Shown here piece by piece: positions 1 through 8,780 of a DNA stretch of 64,000 nt. Location of the stretch: the NCBI RefSeq assembly GCF_000282975.1, contig NZ_ALJC01000006.1:95756-159755 (forward strand). The letters are read 5' to 3'. Origin of the DNA: Pseudomonas psychrophila HA-4 (GTDB lineage Bacteria > Pseudomonadota > Gammaproteobacteria > Pseudomonadales > Pseudomonadaceae). The translations under genes and the position numbers were made by a program. Each line of letters starts with the position of its first letter. Position 1 is the first letter of the stretch. Under the pieces are notes generated by a model. That model was given only the letters and a program-made list of their open reading frames with translations, was not told where the DNA came from and made no database searches.

Positions 1-1244
1 CTGGTCTGCTGATTTGCCAAGCGCTCGGCGTGTCGAGCCGCGACACCAATATGATCGTGTCCATGTCGCTGGTGATTTCCGGCATCGCCACCTTTGTTCA
101 GTGCAAGCGTTTCGGCCCTTTCGGCGCAGGGCTGTTAATTGTGCAGGGCACAAGTTTCAACTTTGTCGGCCCGTTGATCGCAGGCGGCGCGTTGATGGTC
201 AAACAAGGCACGCCGGTTGAAGGTGTGATGGCGGCGATTTTCGGCGTGGTGATTGCAGGCTCGTTTGTCGAGATGGGCATCTCGCGGGTCTTGCCGTTTG
301 TAAAACGCATGATCACCCCATTAGTCACCGGGATCGTGGTGCTGATGATTGGCCTGACGCTGATTAAAGTCGGCCTAATCAGCATGGGCGGCGGTTTCAG
401 CGCCATGGCCAACGGCACCTTTGCCAACGGCGAAAACCTTATGCTGTCTGGCCTAGTGCTGGCGATTATCGTGGTCCTCAACCGTATCCCGCTGGTTTGG
501 ATGCGCAGTTGCGCAATCGTCATCGCCTTAGCCGTCGGCTACGCGCTCGCGGGCTATCTGGGCCGCCTAGACTTCACCGGCATGCATCAAGCTGAAGTGT
601 TCCAGGTGCCAATGCCCCTGCACTTTGGTTTGGGTTTCTCGTGGGCCTTGTTCATTCCCATGTTGGTGATTTACCTGGTGACCTCCCTGGAAGCGATTGG
701 CGATGTGACCGCCACCAGCAAGGTGTCGCGCCAGCCAGTTGAAGGCCCGGTGTGGATGCAGCGCATTAAGGGCGGCGTATTGGTCAACGGTGCCAACTCG
801 TTACTGGCCGGCGTATTCAATACCTTCCCAAGCTCGATCTTTGCCCAGAACAACGGCGTGATTCAGCTGACCGCAATTGCCAGCCGTCATATCGGTGTCT
901 GGATTGCTGGCATGTTGATTCTGCTGGGCCTGTTCCCAAGTGTGGCCGGTGCGATCCAAGCGGTGCCTGAGCCAGTGCTGGGCGGTGCAGCCATGGTGAT
1001 GTTCGGCGCGGTTGCTGCCTCGGGGATCAATATTCTGGCCAGCATTCACCTTGACCGCCGCGCGCTGCTGATTATTGCCGTGTCGCTGGCCTTGGGTCTC
1101 GGCGTGTCCCAAGTGCCTGAGTTCCTGGCACACATGCCCGCAGCCTTGCGTAATGTGCTGGAGTCCGGCGTGGCCACAGGCGGCATCTGCGCCCTGCTGC
1201 TGAACTGGTTCCTACCAGAAACAGAGAAAAGCCCAGCTCTATAA
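1..1244 (+). CDS. NCS2-family purine permease (5' truncated by window edge)
   Basis: Inner-membrane nucleobase:cation symporter. Coding sequence is open from base 3 of the window, so the real start lies upstream; the internal GTG at 30 is not the start. Two NCS2 signatures are visible: the TM8 acidic motif EAIGDVTATS and the TM10 motif QNNGVIQLTAIASRHIG. The EAIGD/TATS form is typical of purine (xanthine, urate) members rather than of uracil permeases, but the substrate is inferred. Hydrophobic segments continue to the C terminus. A urate pathway lies at the far end of the window, about 58 kb away, so a functional link is only a possibility. Confidence 0.88.
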   Translation, partial: GLLICQALGVSSRDTNMIVSMSLVISGIATFVQCKRFGPFGAGLLIVQGTSFNFVGPLIAGGALMVKQGTPVEGVMAAIFGVVIAGSFVEMGISRVLPFVKRMITPLVTGIVVLMIGLTLIKVGLISMGGGFSAMANGTFANGENLMLSGLVLAIIVVLNRIPLVWMRSCAIVIALAVGYALAGYLGRLDFTGMHQAEVFQVPMPLHFGLGFSWALFIPMLVIYLVTSLEAIGDVTATSKVSRQPVEGPVWMQRIKGGVLVNGANSLLAGVFNTFPSSIFAQNNGVIQLTAIASRHIGVWIAGMLILLGLFPSVAGAIQAVPEPVLGGAAMVMFGAVAASGINILASIHLDRRALLIIAVSLALGLGVSQVPEFLAHMPAALRNVLESGVATGGICALLLNWFLPETEKSPAL

Positions 1245-1252
1245 ACGTTGCT

Positions 1253-1287
1253 GGCGGGCAGGATTGCGACACCGCATCCTGCCCGCC
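1253..1287 (+). terminator. Hairpin after the purine permease
   Basis: Perfect 12-bp arms (1253-1264 and 1276-1287) with an 11-base loop, 8 bases after the permease stop. No T-tract follows, so it may be a Rho-assisted end or an mRNA-stabilising stem rather than a classical intrinsic terminator. Confidence 0.55.
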
Positions 1288-1399
1288 TCACAGTAAGCGT
1301 CCTACATCTTCATGGACGTTTATGAAGCCCGCCCTTCCCCTATCCCACTACTTGAATTAATCTTTTTCGTGACCCTTTTGGTTGTCTTGAGCTACAGCT

Positions 1400-1660
1400 A
1401 TGAGCACATACGGATCACGATTAAGACAAGAACGCCTGCGCCTTAAATTGACGCAAGCGCTTTTCGCGACAGCGGGTGGCGTTGGGCGCTACGCACAAAG
1501 TTGTTATGAGCGGGACCTGAGTTTGCCCCGTGCAGATTACTTGGCAGCCATCACACAGATCGGCGTCGATGTGCTGTACATCGTCACGAAGCGCCAAACC
1601 TTGCATTTAACCGAACAATTGGAGGCATCTTCGAGTAATGGCGAGTTCTCCGAAAACTAG
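1400..1660 (+). CDS. Small XRE-family helix-turn-helix protein
   Basis: An 86-residue protein made almost entirely of one Cro/C1-type HTH domain: an N-terminal SRLRQERLRLKLTQ helix, then a degenerate second helix, a YERDLSLPRADYL segment and a short polar tail. It should bind DNA as a small repressor. The recognition region (FATAGGVGRYAQSCYE) has 'GGVGRYAQ' where most members have 'AxxxGVSxxxISxYE', a variant common in prophage-derived Pseudomonas regulators. It stands alone, with no visible partner gene or clear Shine-Dalgarno sequence. Target unknown. Confidence 0.7.
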   Translation: MSTYGSRLRQERLRLKLTQALFATAGGVGRYAQSCYERDLSLPRADYLAAITQIGVDVLYIVTKRQTLHLTEQLEASSSNGEFSEN

Positions 1661-1669
1661 CCTGCACCT

Positions 1670-1889
1670 TTAAGCATGCACCCAACGCCGGTGCAGACTG
1701 CGCGCGCATGTGTCCAAGGCAAAGCCGAGCAGACCCATCAAAACCATGGCCGTCAACTCGAAACAGGCCAGAAGCTCGCGCGTGGCCAGAATGAAGTCGC
1801 CCAGACCTGTGCTCCCGCTGAGCATTCGTAGGTCAGGAGCACCGCGGCAAACGTCAGCAAAAAGTAGATCGGTTTAGCGCCCACGCCCA
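1670..1889 (-). pseudogene. Decayed C-terminal remnant of an ABC transporter permease
   Basis: On the minus strand the frame ending at the TAA at 1670-1672 reads SGSTGLGDFILATRELL and then a hydrophobic helix ending in LHRRWVHA. This is the typical end of a nitrate/sulfonate/taurine-type (SsuC/TauC-like) permease. Just upstream, a different frame reads PIYFLLTFAAVLLTYE, so a frameshift near 1826-1830 and loss of everything further upstream explain the fragment. No start, ATP-binding partner or substrate-binding gene remains. Relic of a lost importer; identity is from motif pattern only. Confidence 0.5.
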
Positions 1890-2053
1890 TGGGTGAACCA
1901 CCCGTAATGGCGGGGCGATTGGCAGATAACTATTACGTACGGGCGCATCCAGCTCGGCAGCGGCCACTGATCGCAAACAGCACGCGCGACGCTGAACCCT
2001 TTGCTGCGCAAGGTCTACGCTGTGCTTATCCCTTACTGAATATGGAGATCTAT

Positions 2054-2389
2054 GTGACCGAACCTGGCACTCATCATCAAAAAGCCCTTGATCGTTTTCT
2101 TGGCGAACACCCGGAACTGGCTGTTGAACTTGAAAAATTAAATCCATTGGCCGCCCGCGCAGTAGGCCAGTCAATACAGGAATATCGACAAGAGTACTTG
2201 AACGAAGCCTTTGAGGCAGAAGCTGAGCGGTTGGGCTTTTTCGCGTGGGAACTCACGCTGCAATTGACCACGGAAACAGCCGAAGAATTCGAGGTAAAAC
2301 GCCTTGAAGTCCACCGTGAGGTGGCACAAATGGCCGGGATGGAGTGGGCCGAGTATTGCGATTTGTACGGCCTTGAATATCACGTCTAA
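2054..2389 (+). CDS. DUF6388 family protein
   Basis: Soluble acidic protein of about 111 residues, rich in Glu and Leu, matching a family common in Pseudomonas: HPELAVELEKLNPLAARAVG, then QEYRQEYLNEAFEAEAE, FFAWELTLQLTTET and a C-terminal KRLEVHREVAQMAGMEW segment. Function unknown. I chose the GTG at 2054 because TGGAG sits 6 bases upstream; an in-frame ATG at 2042 would add four residues, and longer forms from 1889 have no ribosome site and run through the relic region. It is predicted to be helical throughout, with no membrane segment or signal peptide. Confidence 0.75.
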   Translation: MTEPGTHHQKALDRFLGEHPELAVELEKLNPLAARAVGQSIQEYRQEYLNEAFEAEAERLGFFAWELTLQLTTETAEEFEVKRLEVHREVAQMAGMEWAEYCDLYGLEYHV

Positions 2390-2414
2390 AAAGCCCTGAA
2401 CCTCCTACAGGGCT
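2386..2414 (-). terminator. Terminator of the ABC importer operon
   Basis: Stem AGCCCTG/CAGGGCT (2392-2398 with 2408-2414). Read on the minus strand, the stem is followed by TTTTTA. It overlaps the last codons and stop of the second ATPase gene and also lies just after the convergent DUF6388 gene. Confidence 0.65.
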
Positions 2415-3010
2415 ATTTCCCGTTGTGGCGTCCAGATGTTTGAACAGACTTTGTCCAGCAACGCCGAGTTATGGCTAAACACAATCAGCCCCAGCTCACG
2501 GCGCTGGACTTCTTCCAGCAATACTTGCCACACCTGTGCCTGCAAGTGCGCGTCCAACTGGGCCGTAACTTCGTCTGCAATCAGGTAACGCGTGCGCGGA
2601 TCTAGCGCTCTGAGCAACGCGATACGCGCCAATTCACCCCCCGACAGTTCGTCCGGGCGTCGCAACAGCCAGCTCGGATTCACCGCCAAGCGCTCAAGCC
2701 ATACGGGGGCCGGCGACCACGCATCACGCAGGCTGTCACCTGTGGTGCGGTAAGGGTTGAAGGTGAGTTCGGGATGTTGCGGCACCAGTTGAATCGGGCA
2801 ATACCCTTTCTTCGGCAGCGATCTTCCATCAACGGTGATACTGCCCGCTGTTGCCGCCTGCCATTGCGCCAGCACGCGGCCCAAGGTGGTTTTGCCAAAG
2901 CCGCTGGGCGCTGAAATACCCTGGCGCTCGCCTGCCCGGACCTGAAACGAGACAGAATCCCACAAGCGTCGGCCGTCTTGCACGATGGTTAATTGCCGAA
3001 CATCAAGCAT
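2405..3010 (-). CDS. Peptide/nickel-type ABC transporter ATP-binding protein (second ATPase)
   Basis: Cytoplasmic ATPase subunit that pairs with the preceding ATPase to drive import. Complete ABC cassette in 201 residues: Walker A APSGFGKTT, signature LSGGE, Walker B RYLIADEV, and switch His in IVFSHN. It is shorter than DppF/OppF (about 260-330 residues), lacking the C-terminal oligopeptide extension, as in NikE-like or other compact systems. Start is the ATG at 3008-3010, overlapping the previous gene by 8 bases; the longer frame upstream is antisense noise. Last gene of the operon. Substrate not deducible. Confidence 0.85.
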   Translation of the reverse strand: MLDVRQLTIVQDGRRLWDSVSFQVRAGERQGISAPSGFGKTTLGRVLAQWQAATAGSITVDGRSLPKKGYCPIQLVPQHPELTFNPYRTTGDSLRDAWSPAPVWLERLAVNPSWLLRRPDELSGGELARIALLRALDPRTRYLIADEVTAQLDAHLQAQVWQVLLEEVQRRELGLIVFSHNSALLDKVCSNIWTPQREIAL

Positions 3011-3809
3011 AGAGCGGACTCTCAACGCAGGGAACTCGCCGCGTAAAGAACTGCTGTTCAGGCAAGGCCGCCCACAGTGACTGTAGCCATGGGCTGCCGC
3101 CATGTTCGCGCAGTTCCTGGGCGCTTAGCGTTTCGTGCAATTGACCTTGATGCAGCACAGCGATTTTGTCGGCAAAACGCGCAGCCAGTGCCAGGTCGTG
3201 GGTCACCCACAAGATCCCCCGCCCTTGCGCGCAGAAGCCCTTGAGATGGGTCAACAGTTGGCTGGCATGTTCATCGTCCAGCCAGGAAGTCACCTCATCC
3301 GCCAAAATGTAACGCGCGTGGGTCAAAGCCGCGCAACTGGCCAGTACGCGCTTGGCCATGCCACCCGACAGTTTGAGCGGAAACTCATTCACCACTTCAG
3401 GCTGCAAGTTGTACCTTTCGAGCTGTTGTGCAACATCGCTCAATCCTAGCGTTGCCCCGCTGAGCTGCGCCGCTCGCATCAGTTGTGGCCCTACTTTAAT
3501 CAGAGGGTTCAAGGCGCTGACACCTTGCGGCACATAGCACAGGCTTTTGCCGCGTTGGTCGACCTTGCCCGCCTCACCCAATAGTTGGCCGTCAAGCACA
3601 ATGTCGCCATGACAACGCATGTTGTCGGGCAATAGACCCAAGGTACTTTGCAGCAGCAAGCTCTTGCCCTCGCCGCTGGAACCCACTAGAGCAACCAACT
3701 CGCCGGGATGAACCTCAAGGGAAATATTGCTTAACAACGAATGCCAGGTTTTATGGCCCAGCCAGTGGTAGTGAGCGATATCGATGGCAAATTGGTCGAA
3801 CTTCAGCAT
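3003..3809 (-). CDS. Peptide/nickel-type ABC transporter ATP-binding protein (first ATPase)
   Basis: ATPase of 268 residues with Walker A GSSGEGKS, signature LSGGMAKR, Walker B RYILADEV and switch His in WVTHDLA, all in the expected order for DppD/NikD-type subunits. The C-terminal Fe-S/oligopeptide extension of DppD is absent. The start ATG (3807-3809) overlaps the upstream permease stop as TGATG, implying translational coupling. It works with the partner ATPase below it, two permeases and a periplasmic binding protein encoded in the same operon. Confidence 0.86.
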   Translation of the reverse strand: MLKFDQFAIDIAHYHWLGHKTWHSLLSNISLEVHPGELVALVGSSGEGKSLLLQSTLGLLPDNMRCHGDIVLDGQLLGEAGKVDQRGKSLCYVPQGVSALNPLIKVGPQLMRAAQLSGATLGLSDVAQQLERYNLQPEVVNEFPLKLSGGMAKRVLASCAALTHARYILADEVTSWLDDEHASQLLTHLKGFCAQGRGILWVTHDLALAARFADKIAVLHQGQLHETLSAQELREHGGSPWLQSLWAALPEQQFFTRRVPCVESPLYA

Positions 3810-4615
3810 CAAGTCATCCTTATCCACAGTTGCTGCAAAGCCCGGGCGAATTGGTCGAAAACCAGTACCAGACCAACCAGAATCAACCCCGGGAAAAACG
3901 CCAACCACCAGGCGCCACTGCTCAAATAACGCAGCGCGTCTGCCAGCAACAACCCGAGTGACGGATCATGCGGCGCTAATCCAAAGCCCAAAAAGCTCAG
4001 TGCCGCTGAGTGCAGCACTGCGTGCGGAAACATCAATAACGTGCCAACGATCCATTGCGGCAACAGCAGCGGCAACAAGTGATGGCGCCAGCGATAAAAC
4101 GCAGAGTTGCCCAGCCGATGAGACAGCATCACAAAATCAGTCTCGCGAATGCGCTGGATTTCAGCCCGCAAAATCAGCGCCAGACGTGGCCAATGGGTCA
4201 GCGCCACCGCCAAAATCACGCCCTGCTTACCGCCGCCCAAGGTGAAACAAATCAGGACCAGCAACAACAAGTGTGGCAACGCCAGCAGGCTGTCGATTAA
4301 CCCGCGAATCAGGTAGTCCAGGGTTTTGTTGACGGAGCACAGGCTGGCCGCCAGCATCGCCAGCACCCCACTGCTCAGAGCCGCCGTGAGGCCGATTTGC
4401 AAGCTGGTGGTCATGCCTTGAAAACAGCGCAGCCACAGGTCACGTCCCAGGCTGTCAGTGCCAAACCAAAACGTTTCAGAGGGCGCCTGACGCCGCGCCA
4501 GCAAGTCCATCGGAATGTCGACGCCAGACACCGAAAAGCCGTAGGCAATCAAGACCAGCAACAGCAGCAACGAGAGGCACAGCCTTAGCAAAGCGCGATT
4601 AGGGTCGTAGGTCAT
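3809..4615 (-). CDS. ABC transporter permease (DppC/NikC type)
   Basis: Inner-membrane permease of 268 residues. The N terminus carries one transmembrane segment, then the FGTDSLGRDLW motif typical of the second permease of Opp/Dpp/Nik systems, then five further hydrophobic segments with a loop holding the EIQRIRETDFVML ATPase-coupling (EAA) region and the SFLGFGL motif. Start ATG at 4613-4615 overlaps the stop of the upstream permease by four bases (ATGA). Forms a heterodimer with the preceding permease. Confidence 0.88.
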   Translation of the reverse strand: MTYDPNRALLRLCLSLLLLLVLIAYGFSVSGVDIPMDLLARRQAPSETFWFGTDSLGRDLWLRCFQGMTTSLQIGLTAALSSGVLAMLAASLCSVNKTLDYLIRGLIDSLLALPHLLLLVLICFTLGGGKQGVILAVALTHWPRLALILRAEIQRIRETDFVMLSHRLGNSAFYRWRHHLLPLLLPQWIVGTLLMFPHAVLHSAALSFLGFGLAPHDPSLGLLLADALRYLSSGAWWLAFFPGLILVGLVLVFDQFARALQQLWIRMT

Positions 4616-5580
4616 GATGTACGTACCGCCCCACGGTTGAGGCGCAGCAACAACGCGTTGGCAATGCTGTTGCCGGTAAACACCAACACCGCGCAAAACA
4701 TCACAATGCCCATCAACAGCGGAATATCGCCCCGCAGCCCGGCATCAATCGTGGCCTGCCCCAACCCCGGATAAGCAAAGACTTTTTCAGCCAGCAATGA
4801 GCCGCCCAGCAATTCCCCCACCGATGCAAATTGCAGGCACAGCGCAGGCGTGACGGCGTGGCGCAAAATATGGAAGTTGATCAGCGGCCAGCCTTTGTCG
4901 CCTTGGGCTTTGGCGTATCGAATGAACTCGCTGTTCATCACCTCTGCGACCCGAGCGCGGGTGTGTAAGGCGATGTTGCCCACCCCCAGCATGCCCAGCG
5001 CCAGCATCGGCAAAATAAGGTGATGCAGCTTATCGCCCCACGTGGCGGTTTGAGCATCGTTGCCTGGGGTCCAGGCGCAACAAATAGGGGCCCAGTTCAG
5101 GGTGACGGCAAACAGCGAGAGCAACAGCAGGCCGATCCAGAATGTCGGTAAAGAAGACAGTACATAGGACACCACTGATATCAGCCGATCAGGCCACCGA
5201 TTGAGATAACGCCCGGCGGCCAGCCCCATCGCCAACCCGACAACCCCGGAAAACAGCCACGCCGAACACAGCAGCGCAAACGAGGTGGCGAAACGTTCGC
5301 CAATCACGTCAGAAACCGGCGCGTTGTACAGCATCGAATAGCCTAAGTCGCCCTGCAACATTTGGCCAAACCAGTGAAGGAAGCGTTCCCACAACGGTAA
5401 ATCCAGGCCCCAGCGTGCCGCAATTAGCGGGTACTGCTCAGGCGGTACGTGCAATAAATCGTTACCGATATAGGCCCGAATCGGGTCCACCGGAGAAAAG
5501 CTGAGCAAGGTAAAGGTGCCCGCCGCCGTAACCAGCAGCACGCACAACAAGCGCACTATAAAGAGTGCGAACCCGCGCAT
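4612..5580 (-). CDS. ABC transporter permease (DppB/NikB type)
   Basis: First inner-membrane permease, 322 residues: an N-terminal TM helix followed by TLLSFSPVDPIRAYIG and the LGYSMLYNAPVSDVI region found in DppB/NikB proteins, then five TM segments and the EVMNSEFIRYAKAQG coupling loop. The cytoplasmic-facing EAA motif and LLGGSLLAEKVFAYPGLGQ are well conserved. Start ATG 5578-5580 forms TGATG with the stop of the binding-protein gene. Slightly unusual is a CC pair (PICCAW) in the central periplasmic loop, which could matter for a metal-type substrate but proves nothing. Confidence 0.88.
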   Translation of the reverse strand: MRGFALFIVRLLCVLLVTAAGTFTLLSFSPVDPIRAYIGNDLLHVPPEQYPLIAARWGLDLPLWERFLHWFGQMLQGDLGYSMLYNAPVSDVIGERFATSFALLCSAWLFSGVVGLAMGLAAGRYLNRWPDRLISVVSYVLSSLPTFWIGLLLLSLFAVTLNWAPICCAWTPGNDAQTATWGDKLHHLILPMLALGMLGVGNIALHTRARVAEVMNSEFIRYAKAQGDKGWPLINFHILRHAVTPALCLQFASVGELLGGSLLAEKVFAYPGLGQATIDAGLRGDIPLLMGIVMFCAVLVFTGNSIANALLLRLNRGAVRTS

Positions 5581-7160
5581 CACTGGCAGGTCCACTTCCA
5601 GCCATCGAGGCTATTCAATAGCGACCAGGAGCCGTGGATTTCCGGCGCCCCTGTGCCTAGGTCGATGCACGCATCGGCCAGATAGGTGTGTTGTACGTTG
5701 AGCAGCCAAGCCCAGGCGGCATCGCCTTTTACCCCAACCCCGGTTTTACCGTCCCACTCCACTTGCTGCCAGAACGGCACGGCCTGTTGCCAGGTCGGCG
5801 CATCCAGCGCTTGCTGCAAATGCTGATCAACCACAGGGTTCTGGTAATACCCAGGGTTGTAGTACTCAACACCCGCGGCCTTGCTGCTGTAGTGATGATA
5901 AAGCTCCATAGGGTCAAGGCTGCCCCAGCCGAACAGGGTTGGGTTGGCGTGCATGTTGCGCTCGACGGTTTCCCAACTGCCCGACTTGAGGTCCACGTCA
6001 ATGCCAATCGGCTTGAGCATCGAACGCACCGCCTGGGCCAAATCACGGCGCGTCGCATCGCCACTGGCGTACCAAAGCGTCACTTTTGCGGGCAGACCAT
6101 TTTTCTCACGCACACCACTGGCCGTTTCAACCCAGCCTGCATCATCCAAAATCTGCTTGGCCTTGGCCACATCGCCATCCTTGAAGGCCGCATCTGGGTT
6201 ATCCCACGGCAACCCCTGCACCCCGGTGAAGGCCGGGATCGCATGCCCTTCAAGAATTTGATCCGCCAGCAGTTGGCGATTAATTGCGTAGTTGATTGCC
6301 TTGCGGATCGCGCCATCCGAGGTCACATCGTTACCAATCGGATTACCCTGTGCGTCTTTTTTACCTGACACGGTGGTAGGCAACACAATCCCACGGTTTT
6401 CAACGCTGGGTCGCACCCACAACTTCATCCCCGCCGCCGGTGTAACAGCCAGCGACGGCGCAATCCGCACGATGCCTAATTGCTTGCTTTGAGCGGCCGC
6501 GAAGGCGCTGTCCTCGTCAAGGAACACAAAAACCAGCGTGTCGAAATCATTTTTATGGCCCGCGTAAAAAGGATTGGCTTCAACAATCAATTGCTGGCCC
6601 GGCTGATAACTGACCAGCCGATATGGCCCGGCACCAATCGGCTTTTGCGCGTAAGTTTTGGCGTCGTACTTGTCTGCAGAAACAATACCCAGCGAACCGA
6701 GCACGTTGACGAACGTGCTTTGCGGTGCCTTGAGTTGGATACGCACGGTGAGCGGGTCAACCTCCTCGGCTTTCAGGAAATTGCCCATGTCGACCTTGCC
6801 ACCACTGGCCGCCGCATTGTTATAGGTGTATGCCACGTCCTTGGCGGTCAGGGGCGAACCGTCAGAGAATTTAAGGTCGGGTTTGAGCTTCAAGGTCCAG
6901 GTTTTGCCATCGTCACTGGTCTGATAATCGCTGAGCAGAAAACCGCTCCAGGACAAGTCTTCGTTCTGCCTTAGCAACGGACTGTGTAACAGCAGATAAC
7001 TGCCATGGCTCCAGCCGAGCATAGGGTCAAAACCCTCAGTGGGTTCATCACCAATGGCCAGTTTCAGCGTACGTTCCTGCGCCGAATACACAGGCGCTGC
7101 GAGCACACTCAACAAAGCCGCGGCCACTAGGGTGTTGCGCATCCATGCAGGCTTTGACAT
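5580..7160 (-). CDS. Periplasmic substrate-binding protein of peptide/nickel ABC transporter (SBP family 5)
   Basis: Family-5 extracellular solute-binding protein, 526 residues, exported by a Sec signal peptide (basic start, hydrophobic LVAAALLSVLAA, cleavage near VYSA-Q). Characteristic motifs are DDGKTWTLKLKPDLKFSDGS, LTAKDVAYTYNNA, PIGAGPYRL, and AIRKAINYAINRQLL. It sets the specificity of the importer encoded downstream. The family covers oligopeptides, nickel and metallophores, and I cannot tell which applies; a C-terminal CIDLG...CQ Cys pair might form a disulfide. AGGAGG lies four bases before the ATG. First gene of the operon. Confidence 0.87.
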   Translation of the reverse strand: MSKPAWMRNTLVAAALLSVLAAPVYSAQERTLKLAIGDEPTEGFDPMLGWSHGSYLLLHSPLLRQNEDLSWSGFLLSDYQTSDDGKTWTLKLKPDLKFSDGSPLTAKDVAYTYNNAAASGGKVDMGNFLKAEEVDPLTVRIQLKAPQSTFVNVLGSLGIVSADKYDAKTYAQKPIGAGPYRLVSYQPGQQLIVEANPFYAGHKNDFDTLVFVFLDEDSAFAAAQSKQLGIVRIAPSLAVTPAAGMKLWVRPSVENRGIVLPTTVSGKKDAQGNPIGNDVTSDGAIRKAINYAINRQLLADQILEGHAIPAFTGVQGLPWDNPDAAFKDGDVAKAKQILDDAGWVETASGVREKNGLPAKVTLWYASGDATRRDLAQAVRSMLKPIGIDVDLKSGSWETVERNMHANPTLFGWGSLDPMELYHHYSSKAAGVEYYNPGYYQNPVVDQHLQQALDAPTWQQAVPFWQQVEWDGKTGVGVKGDAAWAWLLNVQHTYLADACIDLGTGAPEIHGSWSLLNSLDGWKWTCQ

Positions 7161-7433
7161 CCATCCTCCTGAAAATAACCAGCCTCTGCGAGGCGCGTGC
7201 GTCCATCTACGGGCTCATCAGTAATAGCAGCCGGGGTTTAAATATCCAATTATCCATCTGATTTTTTTAGTATTTCCCGCCCCCTCCGCATCACTCAGTA
7301 ACACTTTTTTACGCCAAATCCTCTATAGATTGGCTCCTAACTCGACCGGACAAGGCTCATGTCAAGGCTTGTGCTATACCCATAGTTATAATTTCTGAGC
7401 TACAGCAAACCGCCCTTACTGACAGAGGTCCGC
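7161..7433. promoter_or_regulatory. Divergent intergenic region, ABC operon / unknown gene
   Basis: A 273-base AT-rich spacer holding the promoters for the minus-strand ABC operon and the plus-strand unknown gene. TATAAT-like GTTATAATTT lies at about 7384-7393, about 45 bases before the plus-strand gene. I see no convincing -35 box, operator palindrome or Fur/Zur/Nur-like site. Confidence 0.35.
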
Positions 7434-7925
7434 ATGTTCAAAGGATTCGCAACTTCAGCAAAAGAAAAAACCGCGCACGACATCAACGGCCTACCGTCCA
7501 ACAACATAGAACTGTTCGACAGCTATACCGGCTTAATACTGGGCCGCCTGTACCGCAACTTCCCGCTGCCTATGACCCTTAGCGGGGAACACTTCATCGA
7601 CTACAAAGGCGTGGAAGCCAGCAACCGCGAGGCCCTGGAAAAAGAAGAAAATCTGTTCATGGCCACCCTCAAATGGCTGGCCGACGTCGGTTACATCCAC
7701 TTCGACGGAATGTCAGGTGTTTCGTTTTTTGAAGTCGTTCTCACCAGCAACGGGCTGCTGATATTGCGCGCCTTTGCCGAAGGCAATGACGGCACTCTCA
7801 CCATTGGCGAAAAGCTTTCGCACTGCGCCCAGGGTGAAAACACACAGGAGTTGAGCGCACTGGTGATACAAGCGTTGAATCTGGGAAGCCAGATAATCAG
7901 TCCGATGACGCGGTCTGGGATTTAA
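7434..7925 (+). CDS. Uncharacterised protein, possible winged-helix fold
   Basis: Soluble protein of 163 residues that I do not recognise. The middle segment (about residues 62-105) looks like a winged helix: a helix EENLFMATLKWLADVGYIHF followed by two strands and a FFEVVLTSNGLLILRAF strand-helix, a pattern common in small DNA-binding or adaptor domains. The C-terminal stretch ELSALVIQALNLGSQIIS is hydrophobic enough to be a packing or membrane-associated helix. AGAGG precedes the ATG by five bases. Its 3' end overlaps the HNH nuclease gene by 29 bases tail to tail. Confidence 0.6.
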   Translation: MFKGFATSAKEKTAHDINGLPSNNIELFDSYTGLILGRLYRNFPLPMTLSGEHFIDYKGVEASNREALEKEENLFMATLKWLADVGYIHFDGMSGVSFFEVVLTSNGLLILRAFAEGNDGTLTIGEKLSHCAQGENTQELSALVIQALNLGSQIISPMTRSGI

Positions 7926-8679
7926 ACCACGTGCATTGATCAGCGTGCCACTGAAGGGCTTCAACACTGGGCCTAGCGGATGCCGGTGTAGGCGTAATCA
8001 GTGGCAGGCCTTGGTACTGTGCATAGTCCGAACCGCTCAGTGCCGGCGCAAGCTGAATGAGCTGTGTGCTGGGCTCAATGGCTATCAAGTACAAATCGAA
8101 CAACGTATGAAGATCGGCACGCAGCAGCAAGCCGTTCGATACCACATGCGTGTGCTGCCCTTTATAGGGATGAATATGCGCAGCCTCTAGCACCTCAGCC
8201 TGATTACATCCTGTAATCGAGCACCTCGTGTCATAAGCAGCCAATAGTTTCTTGCGAAACGCAGCCTGACCCCGTCGACGGACCAGGCTCGCGACGACTC
8301 GTTTACGAGCATCTACAACGTCTTTGGGATCAAATACATTGTGGTGTTCTGCTTCGGCTTCAGCGACTTCAAGTTCACGTGCGACCGTGTTGCCCAAAGT
8401 TTGCATTTCGATCATTTCAACAAGCTGAGCCTTAATGGCCGAACCAATATTTTTTTGGGGTTTTAGGCCTACAACCCACTCAAGGCCACTTTCCTCGTAT
8501 ATCGCAGAGATATTTTGCATTCTCCGCTCGAAGGCTCCCGCTTTACGGCCAAAACGTTCTGCTAGTCCACGATAAATGTGCGTCTTAACACACTTGATTC
8601 CCCTCGCCTGTTTTTCCAACATTTCGTGGTAGGCCTGTACGGAAGCCTCAAGCTCTTCATTACCCCAACCGTCTGACAT
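7897..8679 (-). CDS. HNH endonuclease (HNH_2-type)
   Basis: 260 residues. The C-terminal half is an HNH nuclease domain of the restriction-endonuclease-like type: QAAFRKKLLAAYDTRCSITG, EAAHIHPY (catalytic His pair), then NGLLLRADLHTLFDLYLI, with the Asn and His residues of the beta-beta-alpha metal finger. The N-terminal half (EELEASVQAYHEMLEKQARG, RGLAERFGRKAGAFERRMQNIS) resembles the DNA-binding region often attached to such nucleases. It probably cuts DNA, as a Type IV-like or stand-alone restriction enzyme; no methyltransferase is nearby. Ribosome site is weak. Confidence 0.75.
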   Translation of the reverse strand: MSDGWGNEELEASVQAYHEMLEKQARGIKCVKTHIYRGLAERFGRKAGAFERRMQNISAIYEESGLEWVVGLKPQKNIGSAIKAQLVEMIEMQTLGNTVARELEVAEAEAEHHNVFDPKDVVDARKRVVASLVRRRGQAAFRKKLLAAYDTRCSITGCNQAEVLEAAHIHPYKGQHTHVVSNGLLLRADLHTLFDLYLIAIEPSTQLIQLAPALSGSDYAQYQGLPLITPTPASARPSVEALQWHADQCTWFKSQTASSD

Positions 8680-8780
8680 GACCCCGTCCCTATGATCTGC
8701 GCCTAAGCACGAAAGTAGGGAAATTTACCCGATCAAGTAAGAGACAAGAAATCGATACGACGGAAATTTAAAAAAACACG

